Below are positions 1 to 7,012 of a stretch of DNA of 13,645 nucleotides, piece after piece. The notes below the pieces were generated by a model. It searched no databases. It worked only from the letters and a program-made list of their open reading frames with translations, and was not told the DNA's origin. Location: positions 1 through 13,645 of the forward strand of contig JAAZAH010000006.1 in the NCBI GenBank assembly GCA_012514415.1, in the 5' to 3' direction. The position numbers and the translations under genes were made by a program. Origin of the DNA: Sandaracinaceae bacterium (GTDB taxonomy: Bacteria > Myxococcota_A > Polyangia > Polyangiales > Houyiibacteriaceae). Every line of letters begins with the position of its first letter. Position 1 is the stretch's first letter.

Positions 1-974
1 GAGCCGATTTCCACACCATCGATGAGCGCAGGATCGACCTGATGCTCCCACGCACAGCCGATGCACATATTTCCTAGCTCGTAGACCGGGTGGTTGATCG
101 AGAAGAATGCGCCCTGATCGCGATAGGCGGCGATGGCCTTCTCGATGGTCGCGCCTTCGACGCCGATGCGATGATCGACCCATTCGGTCGCGAAGATCGC
201 GTTGGCATGCCCGGCATAGGTCGTGAATTCAACGCCGGGGATGAAGAGAAGCTCGGGATAGCGCTCCTCGACATCCGCAAAGAAATCGAGATTCGTATGT
301 GTGTTGTGATCGGTGATCACGACGAAATCGAGACCGCGCGCGAGGGCGAGCTCCGCGATCTCATCAAGCGTCGGCGTGGCGTCTCCGCTCTCTCGTGAGT
401 GGACGTGAAAATCGCCGGCATACCAGCGGCGCCCCACCTCAAGCGGCTCGCGCTCACGGTAGGGGCGGCGCTCAGGTTGTGCCGGGAGCGTGGTCGAGCG
501 CCGAAGGATCACCTCGAGCTCGTAGTCGGCAGGCTCTTCAACGATGAGCGCCTTTCCAACGACCACGCGCCAAGTACCTGGCGTGATCGGGCCGGGTACG
601 TACGAACGGCTCGCAGCGGCGGCGTTCACGATGCTCGGTTCACTGAGCCCGCCTCCCCAACCGCGAAAACCATCGGGGTCTTCAAGGCCCCAATCGAGGA
701 TGTTTTCGGGGTTGAGGCTGCGATGACGCACCTCGATCTCCTCGATCCCCGTCGGGACATCGAAGGGCACAAAAAAATGCGTCTCCTCGCCGCTCGGCAC
801 GAAATCGCTGAGGGGGATGACGATCTCGTCCTGCGCCAATGCCCTCCCCTCCGACCAAACGAAGAGCGCAATCGCGAGCGCGCTCGCTCCGAGACGACCG
901 AGAAAGTGGAATCGATCAGCGAAGATGCGATGAGAAGAACGCGTGTGAAGCATGGGGCGACAATAACGCGTCAT
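1..974 (-). CDS. Secreted CehA/McbA-family PHP metallohydrolase (partial, C-terminus off the left edge)
   Basis: Reading from 974 leftward gives 324 residues with no stop before the edge, so the C-terminus is missing. A basic N-terminus and a hydrophobic stretch end in ALAQD at about residues 46-50, a likely Sec signal peptide cleaved after ALA. A beta-rich region follows, with the phrase DPDGFRGWGGG typical of the N-terminal part of CehA/McbA proteins. The PHP metal-binding fold then begins: DFHVHS at 188-193, ITDHN at 220-224, then PGVEFTTYAGHANAIF and SINHP further on. These histidines and acidic residues match known PHP metal ligands. The family (carbaryl hydrolase CehA, McbA) hydrolyses ester, amide or phosphoester bonds; the substrate here is unknown. 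The start could be 974 (GGAG one base upstream, unusually close) or 953. It lies 107 bases behind the 226-residue gene on the same strand, so it may be co-transcribed. Confidence 0.88.
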   Translation of the reverse strand, partial: MTRYCRPMLHTRSSHRIFADRFHFLGRLGASALAIALFVWSEGRALAQDEIVIPLSDFVPSGEETHFFVPFDVPTGIEEIEVRHRSLNPENILDWGLEDPDGFRGWGGGLSEPSIVNAAAASRSYVPGPITPGTWRVVVGKALIVEEPADYELEVILRRSTTLPAQPERRPYREREPLEVGRRWYAGDFHVHSRESGDATPTLDEIAELALARGLDFVVITDHNTHTNLDFFADVEERYPELLFIPGVEFTTYAGHANAIFATEWVDHRIGVEGATIEKAIAAYRDQGAFFSINHPVYELGNMCIGCAWEHQVDPALIDGVEIG

Positions 975-1081
975 GCTCCGGGAATAAAGTGACGAAGCCG
1001 GCGCGGAAAGCGATCTGCGCCTTCAAAGCCCCGTCAACTCCTTCGAAGGTATGAGCTGCCGCTCGACGACGGGACTTCGGC

Positions 1082-1762
1082 TCAGCCGCGGGGCAAGAGC
1101 TTTGCGACGGCCGGAATGCCATAGCGGCGAACCGAGCGCACCGCCTTGCGCATCCCCGAGGGGAACGCGCGGAAGGCGATATCGACGTGGCCATCATCGC
1201 TCTGAACGCCGCTCAGCGTGACGATCGAGGTAATGAGCGCGATCACCCGCCGAACGTCGTCATTGCGTCCGATCTTCGGCTCGCGCATCAGATCGAGGAC
1301 CACGCGATTGTTGCCAGCCTCGGCGATGATGGCCGGGCGGTTCGGGAGGTATCCGACCAGCGTCCCGATATTCGATAAATCGAGCACGCCCGATTGGATC
1401 ACAGCGCCTAGCGGAGACTTGCTCTCCCCGTCGACCTTGAGCGCGATATCCTCGACGCGGAGCGCGATGAGGAGCTCTTCCTCGTTGAAGACAATTCGAT
1501 CGAAGAAAAGCGTCGCGGCGACGCGGAGCGGGGTCCCCATTGCATCGACCTGAGCGCCGACCCGCACGCCGGGAGGCGCGGGGTCGATCTGTAGGTCGCG
1601 AACGGTACCGGATTGTTCGGCTTGCCGAGCGAGCCACCTAAGCGCCTCGAAAGGGACGCCCAAGCGGAGCCCCAACGCGTTCCGAATGGCCCGGGGGATC
1701 TCGTTTGGATTTCTGCGGAGGTAATCGCGAGCAGCCTCTAGTGCAACTTGAGCATTCGCCAT
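1082..1762 (-). CDS. Unrecognised protein downstream of the PhaC-like/acyl-CoA-synthetase-like fusion
   Basis: A 226-residue protein from the ATG at 1762; a GTG at 1801 would add 13 residues. I prefer the ATG because no Shine-Dalgarno is visible before the GTG and the protein-like sequence begins MANAQVALEAARDYL. I do not recognise the family. An N-terminal amphipathic helical part (about 1-55, including VPFEALRWL) is followed by alternating strand-like segments such as GVRVGAQVDAMGTPLRVAATL and ELLIALRVEDIALKV. A hydrophobic central region (SGVLDLSNIGTLVGYLP) and a basic C-terminus (MRKAVRSVRRYG...AKLLPRG) follow. There is no signal peptide and no clear transmembrane helix. The alternation of hydrophobic strands could suit a lipid- or membrane-associated beta fold, but that is inference. 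It begins 60 bases after the stop of the fusion gene on the same strand with no terminator between, so the two are probably one operon and may act together. Confidence 0.72.
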   Translation of the reverse strand: MANAQVALEAARDYLRRNPNEIPRAIRNALGLRLGVPFEALRWLARQAEQSGTVRDLQIDPAPPGVRVGAQVDAMGTPLRVAATLFFDRIVFNEEELLIALRVEDIALKVDGESKSPLGAVIQSGVLDLSNIGTLVGYLPNRPAIIAEAGNNRVVLDLMREPKIGRNDDVRRVIALITSIVTLSGVQSDDGHVDIAFRAFPSGMRKAVRSVRRYGIPAVAKLLPRG

Positions 1763-1822
1763 AGCACCGGATGATACTCGAGCTTTCGCCCGAAAAGGCA
1801 CGAAAAATGCTTACGCACCGCG

Positions 1823-4810
1823 TCAATCGCGCTTTTGCGATGCGCCGTTCACCTCGGCATCGGCGCCGAGCTCGCGGATCTCCTCCCCTTCGACGATGAA
1901 GACCCGATGGCCCGGATGCGGACGCGTTCCAAGCGCGCTCAGCTCACCTTTGGCGGGCCGGAAACCGGTGCCGAGCGGCATCTTGGGCACCACGCGGACG
2001 AACGCGGGCCGGGCATACTCCGGGATCGCATCCAGCGCGCGCGTCACCGCGTCCTCGACGTCTTGATGTTCGGCTACACGAATGACGAGCCCAAGCTTTT
2101 CACCCGAGATGAGCGCGGCTTCCGCGATCGCGCGGTCGACAAGGACGCGATCTTCAATCTCTCTTGAGAAGATCGGGAGCCCATCCTCTTGGATCGTCAC
2201 CTCGCGCAGGCGATCCAAAATGAAATGATCGCCCTCATCGTCGACGCGGAAGACCATCTCGCTATCGACCCAAAGATCGCCCGGCTCGAACGCGCTCCGG
2301 ACGATCCGTTTGCGTGTCTCGCCTTCCTCGAAAAGGCCCTCGAAGGCCGAGAGCGGGTGGGCCTCGTCCACCTTGCTAATCAGCACGCCGGGCTCGTTCG
2401 TTCCAGCCGGGATCAGCCACCCGTCGGCATCGCGGATGAAGCGGCGCTCGACGAAATCGTAGCGCGCCACAACCATCGGCGTGCTTCCGGGGAGGGGGCG
2501 TCCGACGCTACCGATCTTTCGCCCCGACGCGTTGGCGAGGATCGCGTTGCCCTCGGTCGAAGCGTAAAATTCGAGCACGCCAACCGTCTCGAAACGATCG
2601 CGGAGCCGCCTCCAAATATCGGCGCGCATCCCGCTCCCGGCAAAGAGACGAAGGGTATTTCCCCGATCGACCGAAGAAGGCGGCGAGTCAAGGAGGATGC
2701 GAAGCATCTCACCTGCATAAAAGACGACTGTCACACCATAGCGGCGGACCTCGGTGTTGAATCGATCGATCTCGAGCCGTTCCGAGAAGGCGAGCCGGGA
2801 GCCGCCAACGAGCGCACTTCCGACCGAGACGAGCATGCCCGCCGGATGCGAGAGCGGGAGACAGCAATAAACCGTATCGTGCTCCGTAAGCGTCGCCGCA
2901 GCCGCCGCGCCATAGGCCGCAAAAGCCCAGCGCCGATTCGTGATGCGCGATAGCCGTGACTTCCCACCATCCCCTTGGGTGATGAGAATCATGGCGAGAT
3001 CTTTGGCGCGCCCCGGGTTCGGGCGATACCAAGCGGGAAGCTCGACGCGATCCGGATCGATCGCCTCCATATCGCGCACTCGCTCGGGAGCCTCACTCAT
3101 CGGACCACCGCCGCCGAGGCTGAGCACCGTTCCACCAAAAATCCGCTTCGCACTTTCAAGATGCTCGGGATCGCTCGCGAGGTGATCGACATCCGCGAGC
3201 GAGAGGAGTTCGCGCGAGGCCTCTTCGTCGCGCTCAGGATTCAGTAGGACCGCCACCGCTCCGAGCCGGTTCAGCGAACAGACGGCCGTCACATAGCTCG
3301 GGCGTGAGCGCATATAGATCCCAACCCGATCGCCCGGACGGACGCCCACTTCGATGAAACCGCGCGTGACGGCATCGATTCGGCGATCGGCCTCGGCATA
3401 GGAGAAGGCGCGCCCCTCCCAAAGGAAGAAGGTCTGCTCGGGCTTTTTTCGCGCCTTCCGCTCAAGCTCTCGCGAAAAGCTGAGCGGCTCCTCGGCATGG
3501 AGGCGGCTGAGGCGTCGAAGGCGCGGGAGGCGATAGCGGAAGGTGTCCGCCGCGCTCCCAAGGCTTTCGGTAAGCTCCGTGAGCCGGCCTAGCGCGTTTC
3601 CCGCCAGATCCGTGAGCGCATCGGAGAGGAGGGTGAGGTCGAGATCGATATCCTCGAAGATCGCCTCCTCGGGCTCTTCGATGCGGCGGGCGTCAGGCGG
3701 AGCTTTCGGGGCCGCAGCCAGCAGTTTCGGGAGCGGCCCCGCGCCTTCGATATAGCGCATCCACTCGGCGACGGTGGGCCAGGTCTCGGCGAGCGCGCGT
3801 GAACCGACGACGATGCCGAAATGCCCTGCCCTTACGCTGACCTCGTGGACGATCTCACTCGAGACGATCTCTCGCACGGGACGGACGGCGTTCGGCCGCG
3901 CGATCGCATCGTTCAGGCCCACGAAGTAGAGCAAGGGGCAGGAGATATCGGCGAGTGAGAGCGTCTGGCCCGCGATCACGAACCCGCCCGCGAGCATCCG
4001 GTTCTGGATGACGAAGTCGCGAACGAATTGACGAAATGCGGGCCCCGGCCACGCCACGAAGCCCTCGCCCGCAAGAAAACGCCGCCTCCCTTCGCGCTGC
4101 TCGAGCGCCTCGCGATCGTGGAGATTCGCGACGAAATCCACAAATTGCTGGACCTCTTTTCGGACCGAAAGCAGCTTGAACCCCGTGCTCGTCAAAAATC
4201 CGGGAAGCGCGCGGATCTTCTCGAGCGGCACTTCGACCGCATCTTTGACGGCGCGCGCAATTTCCGTCACGACCCCGTCGTGGATGCCCGGGAGGTTGCG
4301 GTGGATATGCACCGGGCTGCCGAAGGTGATGAGCGACGCGATTCCCTCGGTGCGCCGATAGGCCGTCACCTGATAACAGAACATCCCGCCTTGGCTGTAG
4401 CCGGCAAGGTGGACATCGCTACCGGTCAGCTCGCGGACACGATCGATGGCATCGTCCACCGCAAGGATGTGATCGTCGAGCGTGCGCTCAAGCCCGCCCT
4501 CTTGGTGCTCGGGGGCGCCGAAATCCACGAGCCAGACGTCGAGGCCCGAGGCGAGCAGCGCGCCGACGGCACTCACGTCCGGAGACATGTCGTAGATCTC
4601 GGAGGCGACCATCAAGGGCGGAACGAGGAGGATCGGCGCCTTCAAGGTGGGTCGTCTCGAGTCCTCGCCATAATGCCGGAGTCGGTACACCGGATCGGTA
4701 TGGATCACAGTGAAGGGCGTGGAGCGCGGCTCAGTCAGCCGCCCCAGACGCATCATCTCGACGGCGTTCAGCGCGCCATCGCGGACCTGTTTTATCGGAC
4801 GCTCTACCAT
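1823..4810 (-). CDS. PhaC-like alpha/beta hydrolase fused to a FATP/FadD6-like adenylate-forming (acyl-CoA synthetase-like) domain
   Basis: 995 residues in two parts. Residues 1-360 resemble PhaC-type polyhydroxyalkanoate synthases: PILLVPPLM at 59-67, nucleophile elbow GYSQGG at 137-142, FVGLNDAIARP at 296-306 with the likely catalytic Asp301, and GHFGIVVG at 329-336 with His330. PhaC normally has Cys at the elbow; Ser139 here suggests hydrolase or acyltransferase rather than polymerase chemistry. After a linker rich in acidic and proline residues (about 361-440), residues 445-960 form an AMP-binding enzyme of FATP type: CLPLSHPAG at 650-658, GSGMRADIW at 725-733, EFYASTEGN at 747-755, GDLW at 844-847 and DRL at 866-868. 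The ATP-binding loop (usually TSGTTGxPK) reads TQGDGGKSR at 611-619, and the hinge after DRL is also unusual, so adenylation is uncertain. The ATG at 4810 has GGAG two bases upstream. Likely first gene of an operon with the 226-residue gene. Confidence 0.9.
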   Translation of the reverse strand: MVERPIKQVRDGALNAVEMMRLGRLTEPRSTPFTVIHTDPVYRLRHYGEDSRRPTLKAPILLVPPLMVASEIYDMSPDVSAVGALLASGLDVWLVDFGAPEHQEGGLERTLDDHILAVDDAIDRVRELTGSDVHLAGYSQGGMFCYQVTAYRRTEGIASLITFGSPVHIHRNLPGIHDGVVTEIARAVKDAVEVPLEKIRALPGFLTSTGFKLLSVRKEVQQFVDFVANLHDREALEQREGRRRFLAGEGFVAWPGPAFRQFVRDFVIQNRMLAGGFVIAGQTLSLADISCPLLYFVGLNDAIARPNAVRPVREIVSSEIVHEVSVRAGHFGIVVGSRALAETWPTVAEWMRYIEGAGPLPKLLAAAPKAPPDARRIEEPEEAIFEDIDLDLTLLSDALTDLAGNALGRLTELTESLGSAADTFRYRLPRLRRLSRLHAEEPLSFSRELERKARKKPEQTFFLWEGRAFSYAEADRRIDAVTRGFIEVGVRPGDRVGIYMRSRPSYVTAVCSLNRLGAVAVLLNPERDEEASRELLSLADVDHLASDPEHLESAKRIFGGTVLSLGGGGPMSEAPERVRDMEAIDPDRVELPAWYRPNPGRAKDLAMILITQGDGGKSRLSRITNRRWAFAAYGAAAAATLTEHDTVYCCLPLSHPAGMLVSVGSALVGGSRLAFSERLEIDRFNTEVRRYGVTVVFYAGEMLRILLDSPPSSVDRGNTLRLFAGSGMRADIWRRLRDRFETVGVLEFYASTEGNAILANASGRKIGSVGRPLPGSTPMVVARYDFVERRFIRDADGWLIPAGTNEPGVLISKVDEAHPLSAFEGLFEEGETRKRIVRSAFEPGDLWVDSEMVFRVDDEGDHFILDRLREVTIQEDGLPIFSREIEDRVLVDRAIAEAALISGEKLGLVIRVAEHQDVEDAVTRALDAIPEYARPAFVRVVPKMPLGTGFRPAKGELSALGTRPHPGHRVFIVEGEEIRELGADAEVNGASQKRD

Positions 4811-4851
4811 TGCTCCATCAAAAAATAGGGCTCTCTTATCGTATGAAATCG

Positions 4852-4869
4852 CAAAACTCGGGCGTTTTG
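4852..4869. repeat. Inverted repeat CAAAAC-N6-GTTTTG upstream of the fusion gene
   Basis: A perfect 6+6 base inverted repeat with a 6-base centre lies 42 bases before the ATG at 4810, where a promoter or operator of the minus-strand operon would be expected. No regulator is identified; it could be a repressor site or chance. No convincing -35/-10 pair is visible for the minus strand nearby. Confidence 0.3.
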
Positions 4870-4904
4870 GGCATCCCGGCCGCCCATCATAACAGGAAAG
4901 TGGC

Positions 4905-4914
4905 CGAACGTTCG
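4905..4914. repeat. 10-base palindrome CGAACGTTCG in the divergent intergenic region
   Basis: A perfect 10-base palindrome midway between the two divergent genes. It resembles the halves of CGAAC...GTTCG SOS boxes but lacks the 4-base spacer, so I do not call it a LexA site. It could be an operator for either gene or chance. Confidence 0.2.
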
Positions 4915-4970
4915 CGCAATCCCTCTTCGAACTCGACGTGGCCCGTCGTGACCAAACTATTACCCAAAAT

Positions 4971-4983
4971 GACGCATTGCGTC
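4971..4983. promoter_or_regulatory. Operator-like inverted repeat GACGC-ATT-GCGTC
   Basis: A perfect 5+5 base inverted repeat with a 3-base centre, ending three bases before a TTGACT -35-like hexamer (4986-4991) that precedes the small plus-strand membrane protein gene. The position suits an activator or repressor site, but no regulator is assigned. Confidence 0.28.
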
Positions 4984-4985
4984 GC

Positions 4986-5014
4986 TTGACTTATCCGGAG
5001 AGCGTGCTTATTTG
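4986..5014 (+). promoter_or_regulatory. Candidate sigma70-like promoter for the small membrane protein gene
   Basis: TTGACT (5 of 6 to consensus) at 4986-4991 is followed after 17 bases by TATTTG at 5009-5014, a poor -10 element. Transcription would start almost at the ATG at 5024, giving a leaderless or very short-leader message for that start, or a leader of about 100 bases if the internal ATG at 5126 is used. Confidence 0.3.
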
Positions 5015-5023
5015 TGATACATT

Positions 5024-5275
5024 ATGGTAGAAACGATTCGCCTCACCATCGGGCCTAATCCCGAGAAGAACGAGCGCAAGACGCGCCGCCTCTTTTCACG
5101 AGAAGAGAAGCGGCGAGTCGAGCCGATGGCCAAGGTCGAAGAGATCCATTATCTGGACGACGAGACCTTCGCGCCCAACCAAGAGCTGCTGCGCGCAGAG
5201 AAGGTGGACCTGCTCATCCTTGCCGGCATCACCCTTGCCACGCTCGGCGCCTCCATCGGACTTCTTCTCACCTGA
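5024..5275 (+). CDS. Small hypothetical protein with one C-terminal membrane helix
   Basis: 83 residues from the ATG at 5024, or 49 from an in-frame ATG at 5126 (MAKVEEIHYLDD...). The N-terminal half is highly charged (about residues 11-45, many K, R and E). The C-terminus is one hydrophobic helix, VDLLILAGITLATLGASIGLL, that ends two residues before the stop, as in tail-anchored single-pass proteins. No Shine-Dalgarno is obvious at either start. The codons (CTC, ATC, GAG, GCC) match neighbouring genes throughout, which supports a real gene, including its first 34 codons. It is divergent from the PhaC-like fusion gene and convergent with the Cys-rich protein gene. I do not recognise the family and assign no function. 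Confidence 0.55.
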   Translation: MVETIRLTIGPNPEKNERKTRRLFSREEKRRVEPMAKVEEIHYLDDETFAPNQELLRAEKVDLLILAGITLATLGASIGLLLT

Positions 5276-5291
5276 GAAGTCCTGAGTTTTT
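5264..5291 (+). terminator. Terminator-like hairpin at the end of the small membrane protein gene
   Basis: CTTCTC-ACCT-GAGAAG (5264-5279) forms a 6-base-pair stem with a 4-base loop that includes the first base of the stop codon. A run of five T lies at 5287-5291, seven bases after the stem, farther than in a classic intrinsic terminator, so termination may be weak. Confidence 0.35.
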
Positions 5292-5385
5292 CCGGTCGCC
5301 GAGTAAATGTCCGCCCTGCCCCAATCCCGGGCTGGGATGACCCGCGTTTCGGCCGCCGCCTCGATCGGGGCCGATTCAGCCTCGA

Positions 5386-6024
5386 TCAGCTCTCCGCATC
5401 GAGCGACGGGAGGCAGACGAAGCCCTCACCGCACATGCCGGGCGCTCCATCTTCGAGCTCGCAGAGCGCGCCGAAATTCGCGACGCACCGCTGGTCCTCG
5501 CAAAGGCCGGAGGTGCACTCATCGTCACCGACGCAGTCCGCATCCGAGCTGCACTCTATGCTTACGCATTCATAACTTTGAGTGCATACACCGAAATCGA
5601 CCCCGTCGCTTGAGCATCGCGCGCCGGGAGCCGGCCTCGCCACGCAGCTATGCTGGATGCATTCGAGCGGGAGGCAGGGATGCTCTTGTTTACAATCGGC
5701 GTCGTCCCAGCAGTGAAAAAGACATGTGCTGAGATCGCATACGTCTTTATCCTCCTCACACTCCTCACCCGCCTCTTCATCGACAAAGCCGTCCCCGCAC
5801 TCACTCTCAACGCACTCGCCAAAGAGGCAGATGAGGCGCGAAGACTCCTCTTCGGACCCGGGACAGATCGCGCCGTTCACGATGCCCGTGCAATTGTATC
5901 CAGCGTCCACGGGTTCGATGAAATTGCCATCGACGATTAAAGAGCATCCCCAAAACGCGGTGAGGAAGAGGTTCGCGCCGATCAGCGCGGGGATAAGATA
6001 GCTCGAGCTGGTCCGCCGCTGCAT
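5386..6024 (-). CDS. Cys-rich secreted protein or lipoprotein with a myxobacterial cysteine-rich repeat
   Basis: 212 residues. A basic start (MQRRTSS) and a hydrophobic helix at about 9-26 lead to WGC at 25-27. Cys27 may be a lipidated cysteine, although the preceding residues (AFWG) are not a good lipobox, so simple secretion is also possible. The rest is acidic and very cysteine-rich: I count 24 further cysteines. CGDGFVDEEAGEECEE at 76-91 matches the CGDG...GEEC pattern of the myxococcal cysteine-rich repeat, and CSSDADCVGDDECTSGLC further on resembles related disulfide-rich modules. It is probably exported and disulfide-bonded at the cell surface; its ligand is unknown. The ATG at 6024 has AGGGGAA ten bases upstream and starts three bases after the stop of the TPR/PEGA-type gene, so the two are surely co-transcribed. 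Confidence 0.8.
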   Translation of the reverse strand: MQRRTSSSYLIPALIGANLFLTAFWGCSLIVDGNFIEPVDAGYNCTGIVNGAICPGSEEESSRLICLFGECVESECGDGFVDEEAGEECEEDKDVCDLSTCLFHCWDDADCKQEHPCLPLECIQHSCVARPAPGARCSSDGVDFGVCTQSYECVSIECSSDADCVGDDECTSGLCEDQRCVANFGALCELEDGAPGMCGEGFVCLPSLDAES

Positions 6025-6027
6025 GAC

Positions 6028-6999
6028 TCAATAATTCCCCTGGAGTGTGAGCGCAGCGCCGCCGAGTCGCGGCTCGAAGGCGAGCTTGGGCTCTCGTTCG
6101 CTCTTCGCGCGCTTTCGGTAGATGATTTGAGTGATGACACCACCGATCAGGGCCGCCGCGCCAACGGCGATGGTGATGTCGGCTCCGAGAGCAAGCTTGG
6201 ACGCCGAATCCGCGTCGGCTGAGCCCCGCTCGGCCCCGCTCGACTTGCCGAGGGCGAGGCCGCCGAGGATCGCGCCCGTCACGAGCGTCGCGCCGCCGCC
6301 GGCCCAAAGCCCCCAAGCGATCGGCGTGATGCGTGGGCCTGTCTCCCTCCCGAGTTCGAGCCTGGCGAATTCGAGGCGTACGCGGAGCTGCTCACCGGGA
6401 GTCACGCGAGCGTTCGCCGAGGCTTCGGCAAAGCCTTCGAGCCGGCCCGTCACGCGATAGATCCCGGGCTCGACGTGGACGGGGCGAGGAAGGGGAAGAG
6501 CGCCCACGTGCTCTTCGTTAACTAAGACCTCTGCCCCTTCGCGGTCGCCATCGATGATGAGCGCGGTGCGCGCGATCCGCTGATCGAGTGCGGCCAGCCG
6601 CTCCCTCGCGACGGCCTTGAGATCCTCCGGTGTGTCCTCGGCCAAGATGAACCGCGCGAGCGCTTCTCGCTCCTCGACGACCTTACCAAGCCGCCCATAG
6701 GCCTGAGCGATGTTGTATTGGAGCGCGACGAGCCCACTGATCTCATAGGCCCGCGTCCAGAGCTCAACGGCCTCTTCGTACTGACCTGTCGAATAAAGCC
6801 TCTGCCCTTCGAGGAAGAGGGCACGAGGGTCCTCTTCGGTCTGCGTCTCGTCGAGCGAGCGTTCATCGCGATTGTCCGTTCCGTGCTCCGCTTGAGCGGA
6901 GCCCTTGCTGGGAGCGCTAAAGAGCACGCCCAGCGCAGCGAGGACAAGCGTCAGAGGCGCAATCAAGGGGAGTGGAGCTCGGTGTCGTTCACAGGGCAT
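6028..6999 (-). CDS. TPR and PEGA-type exported membrane protein
   Basis: 323 residues. N-terminal signal peptide (hydrophobic core about 11-28, likely cut after SAQA at 37). Residues 57-105 are TPR-like helices (ALFLEGQRLYSTGQYEEAVELW, then YNIAQAYGRLGKVVEEREAL). Residues 146-210 resemble a PEGA domain: a strand, GAEVLVNEEHVGALPLPRPVHVEPGIYRVTGRLEGF, then a strand pair. Two hydrophobic helices (about 226-250 and 268-293) are followed by a basic tail. This signal-TPR-PEGA-TM layout is common in Myxococcota and is thought to serve in envelope-associated protein interaction; no precise role is known. The frame stays open 33 codons further upstream, but I chose the ATG at 6999 because GGGGA lies eight bases before it and the signal peptide starts there. 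It lies 105 bases after folP, same strand, no clear terminator between. Confidence 0.85.
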   Translation of the reverse strand: MPCERHRAPLPLIAPLTLVLAALGVLFSAPSKGSAQAEHGTDNRDERSLDETQTEEDPRALFLEGQRLYSTGQYEEAVELWTRAYEISGLVALQYNIAQAYGRLGKVVEEREALARFILAEDTPEDLKAVARERLAALDQRIARTALIIDGDREGAEVLVNEEHVGALPLPRPVHVEPGIYRVTGRLEGFAEASANARVTPGEQLRVRLEFARLELGRETGPRITPIAWGLWAGGGATLVTGAILGGLALGKSSGAERGSADADSASKLALGADITIAVGAAALIGGVITQIIYRKRAKSEREPKLAFEPRLGGAALTLQGNY

Positions 7000-7007
7000 G
7001 ATTTCAG

Positions 7008-7012
7008 TCCCC
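7008..7012 (-). promoter_or_regulatory. Ribosome binding site that fixes the start of the TPR/PEGA-type gene
   Basis: GGGGA on the minus strand, eight bases before the ATG at 6999. It supports this start over the longer open frame that begins at 7098, which would bury the signal peptide 33 residues inside the protein. Confidence 0.6.

Noticed and set aside
975..1081. TTGACG on the minus strand as a promoter for the PHP hydrolase gene
   Set aside because: No -10-like hexamer at 16-19 bases downstream; co-transcription from the upstream gene is equally likely.
4028..4828. A 266-codon plus-strand frame opposite the PhaC-like domain
   Set aside because: Antisense shadow of a well-supported gene; no ribosome binding site or recognisable domain.
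4905..4914. CGAACGTTCG as an SOS (LexA) box
   Set aside because: The Gram-positive-type box needs four bases between CGAAC and GTTCG; here there is no spacer.
5328..5342. ATCCC-N5-GGGAT inverted repeat between the convergent genes as a terminator of the long minus-strand cluster
   Set aside because: No T-run follows on either strand, so it does not qualify as an intrinsic terminator.
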